In this document: piece after piece, positions 1 through 5,538 of the stretch | Layout: the number at the start of each line of letters is the position of its first letter | Numbering within the stretch: the stretch's first letter is position 1 | Origin: Candidatus Altarchaeales archaeon ex4484_96 | Lineage (GTDB): Archaea > Altiarchaeota > Altiarchaeia > IMC4 > QMZM01 | Reading direction: 5' to 3' | DNA length: 9,492 nt | Assembly (NCBI GenBank): GCA_002254405.1 | Contig: NJDH01000028.1 | Span: forward strand, 1 to 9,492 | Notes under the pieces: model-generated | Database searches by the model: none | What the model was told of the DNA's origin: nothing | What the model saw: the letters and a program-made list of their open reading frames with translations, nothing else | Made by a program: the position numbers and the translations under genes

Positions 1-46
1 GGTATGTCACAAGACCTAATCAATCACCTAGCTATCACTTAAATAT

Positions 47-1066
47 TTGGGAAACCAAATATCTAACCATAAAAACAAGGGTTATTCAAAACCCTCGATA
101 ATATTCTCTCTCACAGCGGCTTATATCCCTGTTTTGGTTTATGTTGTTTTCGTATGGTGGCTTGACAGATACGAGAGAGAACCAATCCCCCTGATAGCAA
201 TCGCATTCGCCTGGGGGGCGTTCGGCAGTTTCATTATTGCCATGGTATTCGAGCTGCTGCTCAACGAACCACTTAACCTGCTGCTCACCCTGGAGGAATC
301 AAGCTCGCTTTTATCTTTCACACTCGGCCCGGCAATAGAGGAAACAGCTAAAGCGCTTTTATTGTTCGCGTTATTCTTCTACTACAGCTTCGATGATGTC
401 ACAGACGGCATAGTATACGGGGCAATAGTTGGATTCGGTTTCTCAGCCTCAGAGAACCTGCTAAGCTTTATGAGCAGCTATTTCACAATGGGGGCATCCG
501 CCTGGATTGCGACAATAATCCTGCGATTAATGGTAACATCGCTGGCCCACGGCGTCTTCACCGCAATGGTCGGAGCTGGACTGGGGTTCATCAAAACAAA
601 CCGGATAAAAAAACAACGGCATCTTGATACACTAATGATACCCCTCACCCTGCTGGCAGCCATAATGCTTCACTCGCTTTTTAACGTAGGCGTCCTATTA
701 ACACAATACCTGAATCCCCTGTTCATCCTGATAAACATCGCTCTCGTGCTGGCTGGAGTCACCATACTGCTTCTAGTCATGTTCATCTATCTCGAGGCTG
801 AATCCCATCTAATCAAAAAAATGCTTTATCCCGAGCTTGTAAACGGTTTTATAATCGAAGGCGAATATAATATTATCCCATACTATCTAAGCCGAAAAAA
901 GGCTTCAAGAACCATCTCGAAAAAACACGGGAAAGAAGGCAAAAACCTGCTGGATAAATTATTTTATCTGGAGACAAGGCTTGCCTTCAAGAAAAAACAT
1001 TTAACCGAGCCATACAGCGGGGAGCTGGAGGATACGGATGCGAGAATCAAAAAAAACAAGAGATGA
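47..1066 (+). CDS. prsW: PrsW-family intramembrane metalloprotease
   Basis: Multi-pass membrane protein of 339 aa with the PrsW signatures: a WLDRYEREP segment after the first membrane helix (residues 38-46), EETAK at 98-102 (the EExxK motif), FSASE at 132-136 (FxxxE), and histidines at 168 and 209 in later helices (HSLFN, where many relatives have HxxxD). Known PrsW proteins are membrane-embedded metalloproteases; the Bacillus one cleaves an anti-sigma factor. The archaeal substrate is unknown. About eight hydrophobic segments lie between residues 18 and 250, followed by a charged, Lys-rich tail of about 90 residues that is probably cytoplasmic. The start is a TTG with no clear Shine-Dalgarno site, and the frame is closed upstream by a stop at 29-31, so the true start is uncertain. 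The 3' end overlaps a small ORF that links it to the lipoprotein gene. Family call is secure; role is inference. Confidence 0.88.
   Translation: MGNQISNHKNKGYSKPSIIFSLTAAYIPVLVYVVFVWWLDRYEREPIPLIAIAFAWGAFGSFIIAMVFELLLNEPLNLLLTLEESSSLLSFTLGPAIEETAKALLLFALFFYYSFDDVTDGIVYGAIVGFGFSASENLLSFMSSYFTMGASAWIATIILRLMVTSLAHGVFTAMVGAGLGFIKTNRIKKQRHLDTLMIPLTLLAAIMLHSLFNVGVLLTQYLNPLFILINIALVLAGVTILLLVMFIYLEAESHLIKKMLYPELVNGFIIEGEYNIIPYYLSRKKASRTISKKHGKEGKNLLDKLFYLETRLAFKKKHLTEPYSGELEDTDARIKKNKR
1027..1031 (+). promoter_or_regulatory. Ribosome binding site for the 29-aa small ORF
   Basis: GGAGG lies six bases before the ATG at 1038, inside the end of the PrsW gene. It is one of the clearest Shine-Dalgarno sites in the window and is the main reason to believe the small ORF that follows. 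Confidence 0.55.
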
Positions 1067-1127
1067 GATTAAACAAGTCAAAGAAGGATTAGCTCATATA
1101 GTTGATGACATCCAGAAAATAAAATGA
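1038..1127 (+). CDS. 29-residue charged microprotein or coupling ORF
   Basis: Starts inside the last 29 bases of the PrsW gene in another frame, and its TGA stop overlaps the ATG of the lipoprotein gene as ATGA (1124-1127). The peptide begins MRESKKTRDEIKQVKEG and ends HIVDDIQKIK. It has no cysteine or membrane segment, is strongly charged, and has spacing of I/V/L residues that fits one amphipathic helix. A good GGAGG site precedes it. It may be a real small protein, for example a partner of the protease or a short coiled coil, or it may exist only to carry ribosomes to the next gene, which lacks its own clear Shine-Dalgarno site. I do not recognise a family. It resembles no ordinary spacer because it closes the 57-base gap exactly. 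Confidence 0.5.
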   Translation: MRESKKTRDEIKQVKEGLAHIVDDIQKIK

Positions 1128-2098
1128 GTTACGCGAAAAACACCATAATACCTGTTTTCATATTATTGATTGCATGCAGCCTGTGCCTGGACGGGGAGCC
1201 TAAAACAACAACCACATCAATCAACTCAACCTCAACAACCAATACTATCGCCTCCACCCAAACCACCAGCTCATCATCGAGCTCAACCACCCAATCCACC
1301 TCCTCAACCAGGATCACCATACCCTGGGTTTTATGCTACGACATAGTAGATGAGCGGCTTCGAGACGAGTGCTTCAAGGATGAGGGCATAAAAAATATTG
1401 ACCCAGCCTACTGCAGGGAGATAACAAGCAGCCAATGGCGCGACGAATGTTTATGGAATGTTGCGGTGCTCTCAGGCGATGAAAGCCTGTGCTATGGCAT
1501 CCATACCTCAGAGAACATATATGGCTGCTTCAACGACCTGGCGATGGAAAAAAACAACATAAGCATCTGCTCCAACATCGACCTTGATGAGATGAGGGAA
1601 GAATGCATGAAAAACATAGCAGTTAAACGACTTAATGAATCCATCTGTCAAAAGCTGCAATATGAGCGTAAACAAGATGAATGCTATAGTGCTGTTGCCC
1701 TTGAAAAAAATGAACCTGATTTATGCAAACACATCCACAACTACATCATCAGCAAAAACTGCTATGAAACAACAACCTTAAACAAGAACAAAACAGTGGA
1801 ATGCATCATAGTAGAGGATGAACAATGGAGGTGGTATTGCCTCATCCAGGTAGCGAAAAACACCAAAAAACAGATAGCATGCGACCTAATCAACTCAACA
1901 GAGTGGAACAGCATATGTATTAAAGAACTCGCAGTCCACCTGAAAAACGCAGCATTATGCAACCAAGCCGTTGATTTAGACTGGCGGGACAGCTGCTTTT
2001 ATGAGCTAAGCGTATTAAACCAAAGCAACAGATACTGCAACAACATAACCGACCCTGTTATCAGAAAAACATGCAACGATGAATTCAAAATAAATTAA
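1124..2098 (+). CDS. Surface lipoprotein of ten 26-residue di-cysteine repeats
   Basis: A 324-aa secreted protein. Residues 1-17 form a signal peptide and LIAC at 15-18 fits a lipobox, so Cys18 is probably the lipid anchor. Residues 28-65 are a Ser/Thr linker like the O-glycosylated stalks of archaeal surface proteins. From Cys71 to the C-terminus run ten units of exactly 26 residues (the last is cut to 20). Each has a Cys at position 1 and another at position 13, often with WRDEC or similar around the second and an A-V/A-L pair after it. Seven N-x-S/T sequons are present, one in the linker and six in the repeats. The pattern suggests stacked helical hairpins stabilised by disulfides outside the cell. 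I recall similar Cys repeats in hypothetical archaeal proteins but no defined function. It is coupled by ATGA to the small ORF and lies in an apparent operon with PrsW. Confidence 0.85.
   Translation: MSYAKNTIIPVFILLIACSLCLDGEPKTTTTSINSTSTTNTIASTQTTSSSSSSTTQSTSSTRITIPWVLCYDIVDERLRDECFKDEGIKNIDPAYCREITSSQWRDECLWNVAVLSGDESLCYGIHTSENIYGCFNDLAMEKNNISICSNIDLDEMREECMKNIAVKRLNESICQKLQYERKQDECYSAVALEKNEPDLCKHIHNYIISKNCYETTTLNKNKTVECIIVEDEQWRWYCLIQVAKNTKKQIACDLINSTEWNSICIKELAVHLKNAALCNQAVDLDWRDSCFYELSVLNQSNRYCNNITDPVIRKTCNDEFKIN
1334..2095 (+). repeat. Protein-level tandem repeat, 10 x 26 residues
   Basis: Codons 71-324 of the lipoprotein gene form a 78-base period. The cysteine codons alternate at 12- and 14-residue distances without a single insertion or deletion. 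DNA similarity between units is low by eye, so the repeat is old and is conserved for protein structure rather than being a recent DNA duplication. Confidence 0.85.
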
Positions 2099-3018
2099 TC
2101 AATAAGCATCCTCGTATCCGATATCGAAATAGAGCTTCCGCCTTTTTTCCGAAGCTTCGGTAGAAGATACTTTAAATCCCGCTCATCGATCACAATAAAA
2201 ACATCAAATCCCCCGTCTTTGAGGTTGTTGATTGTGGGTTTCATAACATAATCCTGCAGTATCTCCAGTATAGCTGGCAGTCTATCATCCTCCATGACGT
2301 TCATGAAAACATTAACCTTGCCTTTGCCTTTAATCGCTCCCTTAAATAACTCCACCAGCTCGTTGATTTTGTTTTTCTTGTTCTTATCCTTCAGCGAGTC
2401 TGTGCAGGCTATTAAAACAGAGCTCGCATCCAAAACCTCATCTATGATGCAACAGCTGTTTTCCCTGATGGTTCTCCCGGTTTCCACAGTCTCGATGATT
2501 AAATCAGCCTCCGGGTTGGGGGGAATAATCCAGGCCTCTGTTTTACCCGCCGGCTTATCTATTATAGCGTTTATATCATTGTCTTTAAGGTATTTTTTGG
2601 CGATATTATAGTATTCGGTTGCTACAACAACCTTCTTCCCTTGTTTTTCAAGCTTAAAAGCATAATCCCTGAAGTCTTCGATGGATTTGATTTCAGGCAA
2701 CACCTCCTCGGATACCGCCGCAACCAATCGGGTGGCTCCATAACCTAAATCCAGCAACGATTTTATTTTCTTCCCCTGTCTTGGATTACCTAACCTAAAA
2801 TCTTGCAGTATATCCGAGCCCGTTACCGCCAGATCGCCTTTACCCAGGCTGACCACGAAAGGAAAATCCTGAGGCCTGATGCGCTTTAACACAATATCGG
2901 GGTCGTCTATTTTTGGATTATATCCCCTGTCGCTCATGCTTATCTCAAACCCAGCCTGCTTGAACAAACCAAGGGTTTTCCCCTCCAAGTGCCCGTCTGG
3001 TATGTAAAACTTAATCAT
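2095..3018 (-). CDS. hisG: ATP phosphoribosyltransferase, long form (HisG)
   Basis: First enzyme of histidine synthesis: it joins ATP and PRPP to give phosphoribosyl-ATP. The 307 aa fit the long form with a C-terminal regulatory domain. Visible family features are IPDGHL near the N-terminus (6-11), IRPQDFP (47-53), DLAVTGSDIL (62-71), DLGYGATRLV (90-99), VATEYYNIAKKYL (132-144), and the PRPP-binding loop ETVETGRTIREN (176-187). The HisG_C-like domain runs from about residue 230 with MNV, a KPTINNL segment (260-266) and LPKLRKKGG. The long form is usually inhibited by histidine through that domain. No other his gene is in the window. It lies 24 bases downstream of the Nudix gene. No Shine-Dalgarno site precedes the ATG, only a run of A. 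The stop codon overlaps that of the converging lipoprotein gene. Confidence 0.9.
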   Translation of the reverse strand: MIKFYIPDGHLEGKTLGLFKQAGFEISMSDRGYNPKIDDPDIVLKRIRPQDFPFVVSLGKGDLAVTGSDILQDFRLGNPRQGKKIKSLLDLGYGATRLVAAVSEEVLPEIKSIEDFRDYAFKLEKQGKKVVVATEYYNIAKKYLKDNDINAIIDKPAGKTEAWIIPPNPEADLIIETVETGRTIRENSCCIIDEVLDASSVLIACTDSLKDKNKKNKINELVELFKGAIKGKGKVNVFMNVMEDDRLPAILEILQDYVMKPTINNLKDGGFDVFIVIDERDLKYLLPKLRKKGGSSISISDTRMLID

Positions 3019-3038
3019 TTTTTTTTTATTGTTGGGAG

Positions 3039-3046
3039 TATATTAT
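3039..3046 (-). promoter_or_regulatory. Possible TATA box of a leaderless hisG transcript
   Basis: Read on the - strand, ATAATATA is centred about 25 bases before the hisG ATG, the distance expected for an archaeal promoter of a leaderless mRNA. It overlaps the stop codon of the Nudix gene. hisG has no Shine-Dalgarno site, which agrees with leaderless initiation. Cotranscription with the Nudix gene is also possible. Confidence 0.33.
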
Positions 3047-3465
3047 TTGGTTTTTACTGTATTAAGGTAGTCAGCTATTATCTGTCTGTGGTCGAAGGCC
3101 AGCTCCGGCAGCTCATCCAGCCTGAACCAACCGGCTTCAGCGGCATCAGATGAGGCCTGCAGTTTTCCACCACATATCTCACACAAAAAAACCACACTAA
3201 CCGTATGACCTCGCGGATCCCTATCCGGCTGGCTGTACACCCCACAAAGCCTAATCACATCAACCTTCAACCCTGTTTCCTCTTTTGACTCACGCACCAC
3301 AGCCGCCTCAACGGTTTCCCCATAATCCACGAACCCCCCGGGCAAAGCCCATAATCCCCTATAAGGCGGATTCAATCTCTTAACCAACAATATCTCTTCC
3401 CCATCAACAATCAAAGCATCAACCGTCAAAGACGGAACCGGTTTTTCCCTATTCCCACCTACCAT
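3043..3465 (-). CDS. Nudix hydrolase, ADP-ribose pyrophosphatase type
   Basis: A 140-aa protein with a near-perfect Nudix box: G44, E50, R58-E59, E62-E63, G65 (Gx5Ex7REUxEExGU, Ser at the first U). The preceding YRGLWALPGGF (35-45) and the later GVYSQPDRDPRGHTVS (75-90), with a proline about 14 residues after the box, are typical of archaeal ADP-ribose pyrophosphatases such as the characterised Methanocaldococcus enzyme. The expected reaction is ADP-ribose to AMP and ribose 5-phosphate, with Mg2+ held by the box glutamates. Substrate choice in this superfamily is hard to read from sequence, so dinucleotide or damaged-nucleotide cleavage remains possible. It is cytoplasmic and precedes hisG on the same strand. 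No Shine-Dalgarno site lies before the ATG, so translation may be leaderless. Confidence 0.88.
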   Translation of the reverse strand: MVGGNREKPVPSLTVDALIVDGEEILLVKRLNPPYRGLWALPGGFVDYGETVEAAVVRESKEETGLKVDVIRLCGVYSQPDRDPRGHTVSVVFLCEICGGKLQASSDAAEAGWFRLDELPELAFDHRQIIADYLNTVKTK

Positions 3466-3509
3466 ATTATTATTTTTATCTACGTAATCAAAAATAACGA
3501 ATACAATAC
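3466..3509. promoter_or_regulatory. Divergent promoter region of the Nudix gene and tRNA-Val
   Basis: Only 44 bases separate the ATG of the Nudix gene (- strand) from the first base of the tRNA (+ strand), so both promoters must lie here or overlap. The AT-rich segment around 3486-3499 (TAATCAAAAATAAC) is in the right range for a TATA box of either gene, but no strong consensus is visible. Confidence 0.35.
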
Positions 3510-3583
3510 GGGCCCGTGGTCTAGACGGTTATGACGCTGCCCTTACAAGGCAGAGGTCCTGAGTTCAAATCTCAGCGGGCCCA
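3510..3583 (+). tRNA. tRNA-Val, anticodon UAC
   Basis: Full cloverleaf by hand folding. Acceptor stem GGGCCCG (3510-3516) pairs with CGGGCCC (3576-3582), and A3583 is the discriminator. The D arm lies at 3519-3535. The anticodon stem CTGCC/GGCAG (3537-3541 and 3549-3553) encloses loop CTTACAA, giving anticodon TAC, which reads valine codons. The variable loop is five bases, and the T stem CTGAG/CTCAG closes loop TTCAAAT. There is no intron, and CCA is not encoded, so it must be added after transcription. Confidence 0.97.
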
Positions 3584-3592
3584 TACCCTGCC

Positions 3593-3601
3593 TTTTTTTT
3601 T
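3593..3601 (+). terminator. Oligo-T terminator after tRNA-Val
   Basis: Nine T residues begin ten bases after the tRNA, a typical archaeal termination signal. The run is also the left arm of an imperfect inverted repeat: bases 3591-3601 pair with 3604-3614 with one mismatch across a two-base loop. Confidence 0.6.
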
Positions 3602-3627
3602 GTAAAAAGAAAGGTGTAAGCTATCCC

Positions 3628-3646
3628 AAAGAAAAATATTTTCTTT
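3628..3646. repeat. 8-bp perfect inverted repeat, possible operator
   Basis: AAAGAAAA and TTTTCTTT flank the 3-base spacer ATA. The element sits between the tRNA terminator and the antitoxin gene, about 50 bases before its TATA-like box. It may be a binding site for a dimeric regulator or simply an AT-rich palindrome. The rest of the 135-base stretch 3584-3718 holds no gene I can support. Confidence 0.4.
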
Positions 3647-3693
3647 CTAAAATAGTATTAGCTGATATGGTGTGAAACCGCAGATGTCATGCT

Positions 3694-3705
3694 CATATTT
3701 ATATT
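3694..3705 (+). promoter_or_regulatory. TATA-like box of the toxin-antitoxin pair
   Basis: CATATTTATATT lies 14-25 bases before the ATG at 3719 and no Shine-Dalgarno site is present, which suggests a leaderless or nearly leaderless transcript. The spacing is slightly short for the usual -26 centre, so the exact box is uncertain. Confidence 0.4.
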
Positions 3706-3718
3706 AATCATATCTACT

Positions 3719-3943
3719 ATGAAAACTACGACTCTTTCGGTGGATGAGGAAACCAGGGAGCGGCTTAAGAAGTTCGGAACCAAGGGAGAGGATTATGATA
3801 AGATACTCAACCGGATGATGGACATCCTCGGGGAAATGAACCTAAACAATTATATAGAAGCTAAATACAAGAAACTGATGGAAGATAAACATAAATTCAT
3901 TTCCCTGGAGGAATACGAGAAAAAAGATAGTATCCCAGGATGA
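3719..3943 (+). CDS. Antitoxin-like protein, DUF7557/VapB-like family
   Basis: A 74-aa protein. The opening MKTTTLSVDEETRERLKKFG followed by GTKGEDYDKILNRMMD is the pattern of small archaeal antitoxins (DUF7557 type): a DNA-binding beta strand, two helices, then a charged tail of about 40 residues that in such proteins binds the toxin. An in-frame ATG at 3689 would add ten hydrophobic residues (MLIFILIIST), but that stretch coincides with the TATA-like sequence, so I take the start at 3719. Its stop overlaps the start of the RelE-like gene as ATGA, the usual arrangement of a toxin-antitoxin operon in which the antitoxin represses its own promoter. The family call is by pattern only. Confidence 0.72.
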   Translation: MKTTTLSVDEETRERLKKFGTKGEDYDKILNRMMDILGEMNLNNYIEAKYKKLMEDKHKFISLEEYEKKDSIPG

Positions 3944-4083
3944 AATACGCTTTAAGACTGCATCCTGATGTAATCAAATACCTGTATAAACTAGACGTCA
4001 CCGAGAAAAACAATCTTATCGAATCAATCAAACTTTTAAGTATCAACCCATGCTATAAGAGGTCGAGGCTAAAGATAAATTAA
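3940..4083 (+). pseudogene. Truncated RelE/ParE-like toxin
   Basis: The 47-aa reading frame starts MKYALRLHPDVIKYLYKLD and continues to SINPCYKRSRLKIN, which matches the first helical half of RelE-type toxins (family pattern: HPxVxKxLxKL, then a xLxxNP turn). RelE proteins are usually about 85-90 aa. The C-terminal beta strands that carry the catalytic Arg/Tyr/His residues are absent. I read both other frames after the TAA at 4081-4083 and found no remainder, so this is a loss of the 3' half rather than a single frameshift. The antitoxin upstream looks intact and is ATGA-coupled. The product is probably inactive as an mRNA-cleaving toxin; it could be a decayed gene or a short antitoxin-binding fragment. 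Confidence 0.6.
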
Positions 4084-4086
4084 CGC

Positions 4087-4092
4087 AAAAAA
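4087..4092 (-). terminator. Possible oligo-T terminator of the - strand unit
   Basis: On the - strand a run of six T lies about 25 bases after the stop codon of the broken membrane protein gene. It is the first T-run after the long - strand gene string and could end its transcription. Confidence 0.33.
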
Positions 4093-4116
4093 CCATTCCC
4101 ACCCTATTTCTTCCTA

Positions 4117-4722
4117 TCATCTAGTTCGATTATAATCAGCCTGCGGCATAAAATATTCATCCAACACTCTCAGGCTAGTGCCTGAGGCCTTAAACAACAA
4201 CAATATCATCAGGATATCCAAAATCAACATAAGAAAAACAGACAGCAAACTCAAAATAATCGTTAAACAACATAAACCGATGATGATACTTAAAATACCT
4301 GCAACAGTCGCTCCCAAACCATAATGTTTTTTCAGCTTCAACAATGAATAACCAAAAACAACATAAACAATTCCATCAAAAAAAAACACCCTCTGAGGAG
4401 ATAATAAGAGCAAACAAAGTCCCTGACTCAATAAACCCCATAAACCTCAGCAACTGGCTTGCTTGTGTGAATAACATTGAAATAATCCATAAATACACTG
4501 CCACCTGCATAAGATGATTCCCGGTTTTATCCCTACAAGCTTAAAACCCCATAAATAAAAAAGACCGACGGGGAGCAAAAAAAGCGAAAAAATGATGTAG
4601 ACACTCTCCCACAACCCCGAAACCAATTCAAACATAACAAGTAACATAAGAGCAATCAAGGGAAATCCAAGAACAAATGAAGCTATCCCTGTATATGCAG
4701 AATATCTGATGGTTTTATCCAT
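4117..4722 (-). pseudogene. Multi-pass membrane protein with two compensating frameshifts
   Basis: Three overlapping frames together give one continuous hydrophobic protein of about 201 aa. The first part runs from ATG 4722 (MDKTIRYSAYTGIASFVLGF) to GIK near 4525. One base then seems to be missing in the TTTT run at 4525-4528: adding it gives IKTGNHLMQVAVYLW, and the second frame then stays open as a membrane segment to about 4387. One extra base in the A9 run at 4378-4386 returns to the third frame, giving VFFDGIVYVVFGYSLLKLKKHYG. That frame continues through further membrane helices to the tail DEYFMPQADYNRTR. About five or six membrane helices result. I do not recognise the family. Either the gene is decayed, or the two homopolymer indels are sequencing errors, or the U9 run in the mRNA causes slippage. 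It lies 31 bases downstream of the phosphatase gene. Confidence 0.72.
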
Positions 4723-4753
4723 ACTAAACAGATTTGTTTTCCTACATTAAAAA

Positions 4754-5536
4754 TCAAATAACTTTAGAGATGGCTTCAACCATCTTCTGCTTGTTTCGGC
4801 CGTTGCAGCCTACGAAGCCGTTTATCATACGCCCTGAGCTGAAATCATAGACTAAACGATTACCTCCCACATCAAACACAAGGCCTCCGGCTTCCTCCAA
4901 AATAACCTGCGGAGCAGCACAATCCCACAAACAAAGCCTATCCGTCGTATAAAAACACAACTCAGCCTCACCCTGCGCAATCAAACCAAACTTAATCCCA
5001 ACACTCCCTGACCTCGTGAACGAACTAATACCCAGAATACTAGACACCCTCTCATCCACCCTGCGCCGATGAAACCTGGAAACCAGCATCCTAAAAGAAC
5101 CCAAATCACTAACATCCGACACATGAATCCTTCTATCATCCAAAAAAGCCCCCCCACCCCGGACAGCATACCAGGTTTTACCTGAAACAGGAGCATGAAC
5201 CACACCCAAAACAGGCACACCATCGACTAAAAGACCAACCATAACCGAATAATCCCCCGTGCGCTCAACAAAATCCCTAGTACCATCCAAGGGATCAATC
5301 AACCAGCAACCGCTCTTACCTGATCTGCTGAACCCGGATTCCTCCGAAAAAAAACCATAACCATAATCCGATAAACCCTCAAGCAAAGTCTCCTCAGACA
5401 CCCAATCAGCCTGCGTAACCGGGCTGTTATCTGATTTATGTTCTACCTCAAAATCATCCCCATAAACCTCCAACACACCCTTACCGGCCTGCTTAACCAA
5501 CCCCAAAACATCCCTTAAAATGCTTGGATAATCCAT
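4754..5536 (-). CDS. cysQ: CysQ-like 3'(2'),5'-bisphosphate nucleotidase / inositol monophosphatase family
   Basis: A 260-aa Mg2+-dependent phosphatase. Metal-site motifs are all present (numbering from ATG 5536): DNSPVTQAD (36-44), SEES (64-67), DPLDGTRDF (81-89) and WDCAAPQVILEEAGG (204-218). DPLDGT followed by R/K-D/E-F is more usual in CysQ/PAP phosphatases than in plain inositol monophosphatases, and the sulfotransferase next door makes PAP (adenosine 3',5'-bisphosphate) the likely substrate, degraded to AMP and phosphate. Inositol phosphate or fructose 1,6-bisphosphate activity, common in archaeal relatives, cannot be excluded. A TTG at 5542 would add two residues and overlap the previous stop, but AGGGG at 5543-5547 is spaced six bases from the ATG at 5536, so I choose that start. 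Confidence 0.85.
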   Translation of the reverse strand: MDYPSILRDVLGLVKQAGKGVLEVYGDDFEVEHKSDNSPVTQADWVSEETLLEGLSDYGYGFFSEESGFSRSGKSGCWLIDPLDGTRDFVERTGDYSVMVGLLVDGVPVLGVVHAPVSGKTWYAVRGGGAFLDDRRIHVSDVSDLGSFRMLVSRFHRRRVDERVSSILGISSFTRSGSVGIKFGLIAQGEAELCFYTTDRLCLWDCAAPQVILEEAGGLVFDVGGNRLVYDFSSGRMINGFVGCNGRNKQKMVEAISKVI

Positions 5537-5538
5537 AT

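Noticed and set aside
1..42. Open frame ending in TAA at 40-42, possibly the end of an upstream gene
   Set aside because: Thirteen codons at the window edge give no recognisable peptide, and another frame is also open there.
1098..1115. TGATGA resembling a C box of a C/D guide RNA
   Set aside because: No matching D box or terminal stem is nearby, and the bases are explained by the small ORF.
3584..4116. CRISPR array or insertion sequence near the toxin-antitoxin pair
   Set aside because: No direct repeats with regular spacing and no transposase-like frame are present.
4981..5223. 80-aa Trp/Met/Leu-rich - strand frame inside the phosphatase gene
   Set aside because: It is a shadow of the phosphatase gene caused by its GT-rich coding strand; the phosphatase motifs are clear in the other frame.
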